A stretch of DNA of 29,539 nucleotides from the NCBI GenBank assembly GCA_033557675.1, contig JAWQRM010000130.1, positions 1 through 29,539 on the forward strand. Direction: 5' to 3'. This DNA is from Coptodactyla brooksi (taxonomy: Eukaryota; Arthropoda; Insecta; Coleoptera; Scarabaeidae). A program made the translations under genes and the position numbers. Below the pieces are notes generated by a model. The model saw only the letters and a program-made list of their open reading frames with translations, made no database searches and had not been told where the DNA came from. How positions within the stretch are numbered: position 1 is the stretch's first letter; each line of letters starts with the position of its first letter. Shown in pieces: positions 10,001 to 17,547 of the stretch.

Positions 10001-10469
10001 CGAGATCGACGCGAACGGTATCCTGCAGGTTTCCGCGGAGGATAAAGGCACCGGGAACCGGGAGAAGATTGTGATTACAAACGATCAGAACAGGTTAACA
10101 CCGGAGGATATCGACAGGATGATTAAGGATGCCGAGAAGTTTGCGGATGACGACAAGAAGCTGAAGGAGCGCGTCGAGGCCCGGAATGAACTCGAAAGTT
10201 ACGCTTACTCCTTAAAGAACCAGCTGCAGGATAAGGAGAAGTTGGGCGCGAAGGTTTCTGATGATGAGAAAGCGAAAATGGAAGAGGCCATCGAGGAGAA
10301 AATCAAGTGGCTGGACGAGAATCAGGATACGGAAGCGGAGGAGTACAAGAAGCAGAAGAAGGAGCTGGAGGACGTCGTTCAGCCGATTATCGCGAAGCTG
10401 TATCAGGGGGCGGGGGGGCCGCCGCCCCCGCCCAGCAGCGACGATGACGACCTGAAGGACGAACTGTAA
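4042..10469 (+). CDS. Hsc70-3 (BiP, HSPA5): Endoplasmic reticulum chaperone BiP/GRP78 (HSP70 family, HSPA5-like)
   Basis: This is the ER-lumen Hsp70. It binds unfolded clients under ATP control, assists translocation and ERAD, and restrains the UPR sensors. Coding exons are 4042-4166 and 8624-10469 (donor GTAAGT at 4167, acceptor CCTTTCAG), splitting a Cys codon; the total is 656 aa, equal to insect BiP. Residues 1-18 form a signal peptide (MRLPLFLGALCILACVAA). The nucleotide-binding domain has IGIDLGTTYSC (33-42), VFDLGGGTFDVSLL (222-235) and IVLVGGSTRIP (about 359-369). The linker and start of the substrate domain read DVNPLTLGIETVGG (418-431), followed by the helical lid and a C-terminal DDDDLKDEL with the KDEL retrieval signal. 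No frameshift or missing motif was seen. Codons in 8624-9165 are almost all G/C-ending, while those just downstream are mixed. The true second exon starts at 8624, not at the ATG at 8610. The promoter fits UPR induction. Confidence 0.97.
4540..6660 (+). repeat. ~285-bp dimeric tandem repeat array in the BiP intron
   Basis: About seven copies of a unit built from two related ~142-bp halves. Half A has GTGTACAGGGTCGTG then AAAAGTT-CTAAATTCACA and GGGAGCTTGTATAGAAAATG. Half B has GTGTACAAG-TCGTGCAAAAG then TTTTTAAATCCACTCGGG and AGTAATCATATA. Both are followed by TTTTTTGCATTATTTAGTTG and an ATGGGAGTGTATGTTACATT-type stretch. A-type anchors occur near 4555, 4751, 5037, 5316, 5955, 6291 and 6577; the middle (5580-5830) is more decayed. 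Two segments near 4760-4925 and 5330-5500 are especially alike, suggesting a recent amplification or conversion step. Confidence 0.88.
6690..8066. repeat. Palindromic TGACAGTTAA-family repeat array, BiP intron block
   Basis: Units of roughly 200-300 bp contain ATGAATAAGAGCAAAACTTA, then C-CTTCTAAATAAAATATAA, an ACACTAGAAAATGTTAAATT hairpin with its complementary half, and clusters of TGACAGTTAA and its reverse complement. The block 7395-7456 recurs in reverse complement at about 8004-8062, making a long inverted pair. No coding potential; related blocks are at 11090-13450 and 21285-24900. Confidence 0.82.
7967..8520. repeat. Overlapping foldback segments (two inverted-repeat pairs)
   Basis: Pair one is 7967-8010 with 8315-8358, about 44 bp, sharing CGTAGAAATGTACAG and its complement. 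Pair two is 8080-8102 with 8421-8443, 23 bp with one mismatch, AGAGGTTGTCC..AGCGGATCC. The arms interlock (A, B, A', B') rather than nest. A third relative of B in direct orientation (8482-8515) forms an 11-bp hairpin with B' through CTCTGGTGCAA (8440-8450) and TTGCACCAGAG (8474-8484). A small hairpin CGGGTC-TTTTCT-GACCCG lies at about 8229-8247. Probably remnants of MITE-like elements; no transposase seen. Confidence 0.72.
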
Positions 10470-10830
10470 ATGAGTAATAAGAACATAACAAGACTGAATA
10501 AGGAAAAGTAAGAATTTTTTTTTAGCACAAAACTTAATGTAATAACTGAAAGACAGTGTGTTCCTTTTGTGCGAACGTTGCAGTGATAATAATATGTAAA
10601 AGGTACTTTTTTTTTATCATGTGATCGTTTCCCGACAAATTATTTTTGTTAGGTTTATATTCCACCACCCTACTATTACATTGTTAAACGATAGAACCAG
10701 AGAGCGTTTTTTTTTTTCATGGTTATTATTAAAATATTTATTTATTATTTCACACTCTTACGTTTATGTCAATTATTAGTACAATGATTTTTTTTTTTCA
10801 ATAAAAAAATAAACGTCTAATAATTATTAT
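10470..10830 (+). other. BiP 3' UTR with poly(A) signal
   Basis: The 3' UTR follows the TAA at 10467-10469. A canonical AATAAA lies at 10800-10805, with a second AATAAA-like ATAAAC just after it. A GT/T-rich stretch (TTTTATTGGGTCTTTGTCTC) downstream at about 10837-10860 fits a cleavage-stimulation region. The UTR is AT-rich with several T runs and no other feature. Confidence 0.7.
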
Positions 10831-11089
10831 GGATTGTTTTATTGGGTCTTTGTCTCCTGTACGTATTATGAATCATTATCTTTCTTTGTTTGATTACAAT
10901 AGTCAATGTCACCATAGCCGTGCAAGTTGTTGCAGTGTAGTGTCTGACGAACAAACAGCAAGATGTTACATGTAAGTATGGAATTTTGTTATTACTTTAT
11001 CTTTGTGGGCAAGAGAAACTATTAATTAAAATAATATTAAGAGAATTTCCTGTATTTCATTCAAGAAATCCATTCAATTCATTTTAATA

Positions 11090-13450
11090 ATCAAATATAT
11101 TTAAAAATTCATTTACGAATAAGAATAAAACTACTTACCTCTTGCTTCTAAATTTCTTCATAAAACAATTATAGACACGAAATAGTATTTTTCTACAAAA
11201 ATATATTTTAACATGAATCACGGTCTCGTAAGTTTCTATTCCAATTATAAACAAATTTCTAAAATAACTGTCAGGTTTTAACGGCCAATTTATTAAGGAA
11301 CGAAACTTACATTTCACTCCTAAATTTAAGCCGTAAATGACAGCGTAATTGTAGGATACATAAAGATTAGATAAAAGGTTGTTATAAAAATGATGATTAT
11401 TATTTTGGTCGTAAATAAACTTTATATTGCGCAATTCAGAACTATTTACTAATATATAGGGTATCCTGTTGTTTTTTTTCTAATAACACACTAAGCATAT
11501 TATTGCATTTTTGAATTTTTTTTTTATTTTTGCAATTTTACGATAGGAATCAATAGTACACGACTTGAATTTTCTATTAAAGTATTTGGAATTTTAAATT
11601 ATTTTCTAATATACATCTTTTTTATAAAACCGTCAATTTTGACAATTAATTAACTATCAATAGTGACAGTTAAGTGTCAAAATTGACAATTAACTAACTG
11701 TCAAAATTTTCAGTTAAGTTATCAACCATCAAATTTGACAGTTAGTTTATAAATAAGTGCAAAACTTCAAAATATCAAATTTTCTAGTGTAGGAGTTGAA
11801 TTATTATTGAATTATTTTCCAATGTTTTTTATGAATTAATTTTTTAATATTAATTTATGTTTTTTCTTATAAAACTGTAAATTTTGACAGTTAATTAACT
11901 GTCAATAGTCATTGACGATTAACTGTCAAAATTGACAGCTAAGCTTCTTACTTCTAAATAAAATATAACATAGAATATTGAATTTTCAATTACACTAAGA
12001 AATGTTAAATCTTCTAGTGCAGAAATGTTAAATTATTTTCCAATATATGCTTTGTCTTATAAAACTAAGTTTTGACCATTAGTGAACTGTCGGTAGTCAT
12101 TGTTAGTTAACTAACTGTCAAAATTGACAGTTAACTAAATTATCAAAGTAAAATCTCTATGTATGTTTTTTCTTGGAAAACTGTCAATTTTAACAGTTAA
12201 TTAATTGTCAGTAGTCATTGACAATTTAACTGTCAAACAACTAACTACTAAACTCTCGCTACTAAATAGAATATAATATAAAATATTAAATTTACTATTA
12301 CACTACAAATTTTCTGGTGTAGAAATGTTAAATTATTTTTCAATATATATTTTTCTTATATAATTGTCAATTTGTCACTTAATTAACTGTCAATAGTCAT
12401 TTACGGTTAACTAACTATCAAAATTAACAGGTAACTAAGTTATCAACTATCAAATTTGACCGTTAATTTATAAATAAGAATATATAATATGTTTTTTTCT
12501 TATTAAATTGCCAATTTTGTTTTTATTTAATAAAATACTAAGCATATTACTGCATTTTTGAATATATTTTTTTATTTTTGCAATTTTACGATAGGAATCA
12601 ATAGTGTACAACTTGAATTGTCCATTAAACTATTTGGAATTTTAAATTATTTTCGAATATACATTCCTTTTTATAACTCTCAATTTTGGTGGTTAATTAA
12701 CTGTCAATAGTCATTAAATTAACCGTCAAACTTGGCAGTTAATTTATGAATAAGTGCAAAAATTACCTCTCACTTCTAAATAAAATAGAATTAGACATTT
12801 TTCTTTCGAAAAACAGTTGTTATTTGTAAACGACGACAGTAGAAAGAACAGTTAGAATTAAAGTTATTTTTCAATACATATTTTTTTCTTATATAAGCTT
12901 CCAATTTTGTGACAGTTAATTAACTGTCGAAGTTAGAGTTAACTAAATTATCAACTGTCAAATCTGACAGCTAATTTGTGAATATCGCTTTTAAAATAAA
13001 ATATAATATAAAATATTGAACTTTCTATTACACTACAAATTTTATAATATAATTTCCAAATATATATGTTCTTTCTTATGAAATTGCCAATTTTTGACAG
13101 TTAACTAACTGTCAATAGTTGATAATTAACTAACTGTCGATGTTAAGAGTTAATTAAATTATCAATTGTCAAATCTGACAGCTAATTTCTGAATATCGCT
13201 TTTCTAAAATAAAATGTAATATAAAATATTGAATTTTCTATTACACTACAAATTTTATAATATAATTTCCAAATATATATGTTTTTTCTTATAAAATTGC
13301 CAATTTTGACAGTTAATTAACTGTCAATAGTTGTTGACAGTTAACTAACTGTCGAAGTTAAAAGTTAACTAAATTATTAACTGTTAAATGTGACAGTTAA
13401 TTTATGAATAAGAGCAATACTTACCATTCACTTCTGAATAAAATATAATT
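11090..13450. repeat. Palindromic TGACAGTTAA-family repeat array between BiP and SMYD3
   Basis: Same family as in the BiP intron: recurrent TTGACAGTTAATTAACTGTC palindromes, TCAATAGTCATTGACAGTTA spacers, GAATAAGAGC-AACTTACC, and ACTTCTAAATAAAATATAAT segments at 200-330-bp spacing. Two stretches (about 12990-13110 and 13200-13320) are near-duplicates, and 11500-11640 is repeated at 12540-12680. No exon of either neighbouring gene and no tRNA were seen. Confidence 0.82.
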
Positions 13451-13593
13451 AAAAAACAGTAACAATAACAACAATAATACAATTACAATTATACATTTTT
13501 CCTGAGAATTCTTATGGTTGAAATAAACCCATCGATTTTAAATGCACATTTATATATTTCACATAAATTACAGCACACAAATAACACTACAGT

Positions 13594-13616
13594 TTTATTA
13601 TTATCTATTATTTATT
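13594..13616 (-). terminator. SMYD3 poly(A) signals (minus strand)
   Basis: Two AATAAA hexamers on the minus strand lie at 13616-13611 and 13599-13594, 23 and 40 bases past the SMYD3 stop at 13639. The 3' UTR is probably short, because repeats begin about 150 bp further on. Confidence 0.65.
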
Positions 13617-13638
13617 TAAAATGCCTCTTACTTCTTCT

Positions 13639-16600
13639 TCAGTAAGCGTTCTTCTTCATTTCGAAGGACAATTGTTCCATGAGCGGTTTAATTTCCCTTT
13701 CGAAAATCGAAGAGTTCAGTCCGTGGGTGACCCTCAAAATATCGAATGCTTTTTTCATGTAATCCGCTGCCAATGTCAGCTGATTTAGCAGCGAACTTAT
13801 CTTGGCCATTTTCATGTACAGCAATCCCAGTAGCGGATTGAATTCGTTGTAGTAATACCTTGAAAAAAGAGGTGGAAAGATCGTTCGAATTCAAGTTTTC
13901 CTACACTTACAGATACCCTTCAAGCAGCGCCAAACCAAGCTCATTAGCTTCATCCCAATGTTGGAAATCTATGCAGCTTTCGAAGGCAAGGTCTAGCATT
14001 TTAATGCGCAGCACGTTCAGCTTGTAAAGTATGTGGTCCTGGCGTTTTAAGCAAACTTTACACAAATCGTAATCTGCTTTGTTGTATCAGGAAATTAACT
14101 TCAGTAAATTGTGGTTTGGATGTTAAAGAAAGGATACAAGTCATGTGTTCCATTTTCGCTATACAGTCCTTACTGTATTCAGTCACTTCTTTGAATTCGT
14201 CGACAAATGACTGCTCCGGTACCGTGTAGCATTTAACACAACAAAATGCATTTGAATAATTGTACATGTCAATGACACCGTCGCAGTTTTTGTATTGGCA
14301 AGCCGCCCCGTTCATAATATGCAAGTTGGATTTATCCAAACACCTGGGGCACCTGCAGAGAAAGTAATACTGCTTCTCCAGTTGGTCCTGACAAGTTTCT
14401 GGGGTGTTTAAAATGTCTATGTAGCTTATAAAGATCTAGAAAAGTTATAAATCTACTTTTCGATCGATTCTTTACAAACCTGCACTTGTTACCTTCGTCC
14501 AGTCTATAGTTTTCATATCGACCAATACCCGAACGCACAGTGTTACCCCATCGAACGTAGCGACTGCGTTTGGGGCACAGGAGTGATCCAAAACCGACGC
14601 GGCCAAGTAAATTCCTACACCCACCGATTTCATTTCCGTGTCGCATATGCTAAAGCTGTTAATGATCATCTGCAATGCACGTTAACTTTTAAGTGCTCAC
14701 GTGGGGCCTACCAGGCCCCATGACTACTTTAAGTGTCAATAACTTTTCTTGTTCCTTATTACTTGGACAGTTTTACCTTCATCTATTCCTCAAGTTACTA
14801 TTTCGAACTAATACAACATCATAAGTGTATTAGTTCATAAGTGGACACTGACATTTAAGACTTTAAATCAATAATTAAAGAAAAAAAAGACTATATCAAA
14901 GATTTAAACACAATAAAAATGAACTTTGGAATGGACCCAGAGAAACTACATGAGAAGATGGACTATTTTGATTTCAAGTGGTTGGTACTAAATATTTTAA
15001 AGACCTAATACCTAATATTCAACAAAAATCTGCAACTTATCATATTCAGCATATTTTATGTCAATTAAGGGTACACAGCATGAGATTTGGAACAAACACA
15101 GCATTATACAAGGGCACCCTGGAATATAACAATCTGCCTGCACATATACAAGCAATTTACTGTAGAAAAAAAGTTCAAAAAAACTATTAAGACACATTAT
15201 AATGAAATTGTGACATAAAACTTTTATTTTTTTAGTTTTCTGGTTATTTAAAACTTTTATACCTTACTTAGCACACATATATTGTTACATACTGCATTTA
15301 ATGTATTGTTATGTTCTTTGAAGTGACTGTTTGAGGACTTTTATAAATAAATAAACATTAGGAAGAATAATAATATATTACCCAACTTATAAATTTTTGT
15401 TTGCTGTTATAATGAAGAGCTTATGAAAGTTTCTGATTACTTCGCCAAAATATTTGTGTATTTTCTGTGATTTATCAAAGACAGAATATATTATTTTAAC
15501 AATATACCTGTATCTTTTACTGAGAGCTATTCTGAAGTCATATAAGATGCAGTGGTTATCTGTCACATTTATCAAATGAATATTAGAACACCTCTTTTTA
15601 CTAAGGTATAAATATTTATGTTTAGGTAATCATAACTAATAAAATCATTTATCTGTACTTTACTTTACTTTACTACAGTGTATGAAAGTTCTTAGGTGCT
15701 TCCCTTAAATAGAATTACAAGGTTATTAACAGCATTTATATAGTTTAACTGTGTCAGAATATTTTTAGTTCTTCTAAATTAAAACGTGTTGGTGAAGGAA
15801 CTAGTGGTACCAAGGAAATATCTGATGATAACTATTTCGTGGCGAAGGACAAGGTTACAAAATAGAGCAAGTTTTTTCCAGATACATCTAAAACCTTAAG
15901 AAAAAACATCATTATAAGTTATAAAAATGCTGGTAGACTGTACAAATATTTACAGAAGTAAAAAAATAAAGTGACCAGTGACTGCAAATGAAATTAGAAC
16001 ATCCGTTTATTATTCATAGTATCTGAAGTTGTTTTCTATTTGAAAATCTAGTGGAAAAATGCAGTGCACTGTTTATATCAAGTGAATATGTGACAATAGA
16101 CGAAAAGTTGGTAGTATTTCGCGGTCATTGCAATTTTAGGCAATATCTTCCAGCTAAACCTGAAAAATATAGAATAAAAGTATTTGCCATGGTGAATGCT
16201 ATGGGCTTCTGTAATTTGAAGATGGCAATTTGTGCTGGGCAGCAACCGGAAGGTCAATATAAATTAAACAGCTCTTCTCACCTTGGATAACATTAAAAGA
16301 GAAATTCCAGAGCAGTTTCTTCCTTATAAACGAAAGGGGCAATCTTGTTAATAATGCTGGGAATATTGATCCAGATTCAGGAAATGCAAGGAATCCTCAG
16401 ATTATGACCTTTAAAACTTCTAACAAGTGATAAAAACTTCTTTTTTTTTGCTTAAATAACTATATTTCAGTTAATATATACTTCAGTGAATGAAGACATA
16501 CTTGTAATGTCTTGTAATGTCGTTTGTTCTTCAATTTTAGAATATTATGTCACTGATGATGCTCCCAGTGGGGGTGAAACATTTATAAAAAAAATATTTT

Positions 16601-17547
16601 AACTGAGATATAGTTATTTATGCAAGAAAAAGGGGTTTTAATTAATTGATATTAATGCTTTTGTTATTTATAAGACCAATGACATGGATATGATTACGGC
16701 CAGAAGAAATTTTTTGAAAAATTTCTCAGAAAGGAATTAGCAGAGCTTCAGCTTCCACCATGGGACAGAGAAAATGTTGTTATCTGTGTACTAGAGTAAG
16801 AGGTAGACAAACCAAGCAGATTTGTTCAATGTGATCAAATAAATAATTAATTAATTGTAATTTAATCAATTTCATTTCCAACTGAGTGTTTTAAGTGGAC
16901 TTCTTTTATACCTTACTAAAACATGAGATTAAAAAGAATCGACCATCGATTTACCCTTCCGTATATTCCCATCAGTTCGGCGGAGTTCGGTATGGAAGTG
17001 CCGGCCAGAAAGTCGAACAGGACCGCGCACAGCGATGTGAAGTGCTCCAAACGGTTTTGGTCCAATTTTAAATCGGAATAATCTGCAATTAAAGCTTCGT
17101 CGTCGGTTTGGATCGATTAAAAAGTGTTTTCTTTACGCGACATCATGTCTTTGAAGGTCCGGAAGCGATTGTGCGCGTAATAGGACCGCATCGCGTCGCC
17201 CCCTTTCTCCATCTTCCGGATCACCCTCGAGATGAGCCTCACGGAGTCCGGTACGATCCTCGGGGCCACTTTTTTCAAATTGTCGCACTCCCACTTGTGC
17301 GACACCCATCCCTCCCTTTGGCAAGCCTTTCCGCAATAATAGACATACCGGCAGTTGGAGCATTTAAGTACCTGTCCCCTAGGTTATTAATAAACGTGCC
17401 AAAAGTGTATTTATACAGAAAATGTTAGACTTACTTGGCGAAACAGCTATCGCAACGTTCCGTCCTGTATTTAGAGCCCAGCACGTAGACGAAGGGCTGC
17501 TCCTTCAGGAGGATATCCCCCGGTTTTAAATCCGACGAGGCAAACAT
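13639..17547 (-). CDS. Smyd3: SET and MYND domain-containing protein 3-like lysine methyltransferase
   Basis: Seven minus-strand exons give 446 aa: 17547-17435, 17378-17137, 17082-16955, 14669-14493, 14435-14138, 14073-13911 and 13858-13639. All splice sites are GT-AG and phases agree. The MYND zinc finger has all eight ligands at residues 32, 35, 44, 47, 53, 57, 65 and 69 with family spacing. The split SET domain follows, with INSFSIC (164-170), VGVGIY (177-182), DHSCAPN (189-195) and ISYIDIL (223-229, catalytic Tyr). The post-SET CRCPRC is at 247-252. The C-terminal TPR-like helices end in AFDILRVTHG, as in SMYD3. The family uses SAM to methylate protein lysines. Oddities: Asp replaces the first Asn of the human NHSC motif, and the N-terminus lacks about 20 residues before LKPGDILL, including the usual Gly-rich start. 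An in-frame TAA directly precedes the ATG and no AG acceptor is nearby, so this start is favoured. Confidence 0.92.
14682..14974 (+). mobile_element. Probable piggyBac-like 5' terminus and start of its transposase
   Basis: A TTAA at 14682-14685 is followed by CTTTTAAGTGCTCACGTGGG and a perfect GGGGCCT-ACC-AGGCCCC palindrome (about 14703-14719), the kind of subterminal hairpin seen next to TTAA in piggyBac elements. A frame opening at 14921 (MNFGMDPEKLHEKMDYFDFK) precedes the inserted LINE fragment. Linking this end to the transposase remnants at 15780-16820 is an inference from order and orientation; I could not find a matching 3' terminal repeat near 16860-16920. Confidence 0.5.
14975..15358 (+). 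mobile_element. Non-LTR retrotransposon (LINE) 3' end, truncated
   Basis: The translation has FGTNTALYKGTLEYNNLPAH followed, after a frameshift, by FTVEKKFKKTIKTHYNEIV and a stop. This is the typical C-terminal tail downstream of the reverse transcriptase in many insect LINE ORF2 proteins (FG..AL.Y.G...YN.LP.. then a KFK-rich end). About 150 bp of AT-rich 3' UTR ends in AATAAATAAACATTA. It is 5'-truncated and frameshifted, hence inactive. It seems to sit inside the piggyBac coding region. Confidence 0.7.
15780..16830 (+). pseudogene. Decayed piggyBac-family transposase
   Basis: Several blocks in piggyBac order are readable. GEGTSGTKEISDDNYFVAKD lies at 15795-15860. ISSEYVTIDEKLVVFRGHCN then FRQYLPAKPEKYRIKVFAMV at about 16075-16195 is the conserved core of the DDE transposase (the YVTIDE...FRGR...YIP.KP.KYGIK block). 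KREIPEQFLPYKRKG is near 16305-16345 and NARNPQIMTF near 16384-16413. Finally there is a cysteine-rich tail, CCYLCTRVRGRQTKQICS, at about 16770-16830, like the C-terminal zinc finger. Frameshifts, stops and an inserted foldback element interrupt it, so no functional protein is possible. Plus strand, opposite to SMYD3. Confidence 0.85.
16437..16636. mobile_element. ~200-bp foldback/MITE-like element inserted in the piggyBac remnant
   Basis: The arms 16437-16474 and 16599-16636 are inverted repeats of about 38 bp (GCTTAAATAACTATATTTCA against the complement of CTGAGATATAGTTATTTATG), and both reach a T/A-rich outer end. The interior holds a short tandem CTTGTAATGT duplication (16501-16520) and a CTGATGA...GAAAC hairpin motif (16553-16580). 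It carries no coding capacity and splits the transposase between its NPQIMTF and C-terminal cysteine blocks. Confidence 0.7.

Larger units (their letters stand above)
14670..16954 (-). other. SMYD3 intron 3, filled with transposon remains
   Basis: This 2.3-kb intron lies between the IYGR and MIINSFSIC exons. From left to right it contains a piggyBac-like end and coding start, an inserted LINE 3' end, unassigned AT-rich DNA (15360-15770), piggyBac transposase remnants interrupted by a foldback element, and a short AT-rich tail. All recognisable element reading frames run on the plus strand, opposite to the host gene. Confidence 0.85.

Noticed and set aside
10915..10985. Possible tiny first exon (ATG TTA CAT followed by GTAAGT) downstream of BiP
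   Set aside because: The donor match is good, but no matching downstream exon or promoter could be found before the repeat array, so it is not annotated.
15387..15575. 62-codon minus-strand ORF in SMYD3 intron 3
   Set aside because: No recognisable domain, AT-rich composition, inside transposon-filled intron DNA.
17372..17380. Alternative acceptor GACAG (before 17371) for SMYD3 exon 2
   Set aside because: It would shift the frame and lose the MYND cysteines; the CTAG acceptor before 17378 keeps all eight zinc ligands with family spacing.
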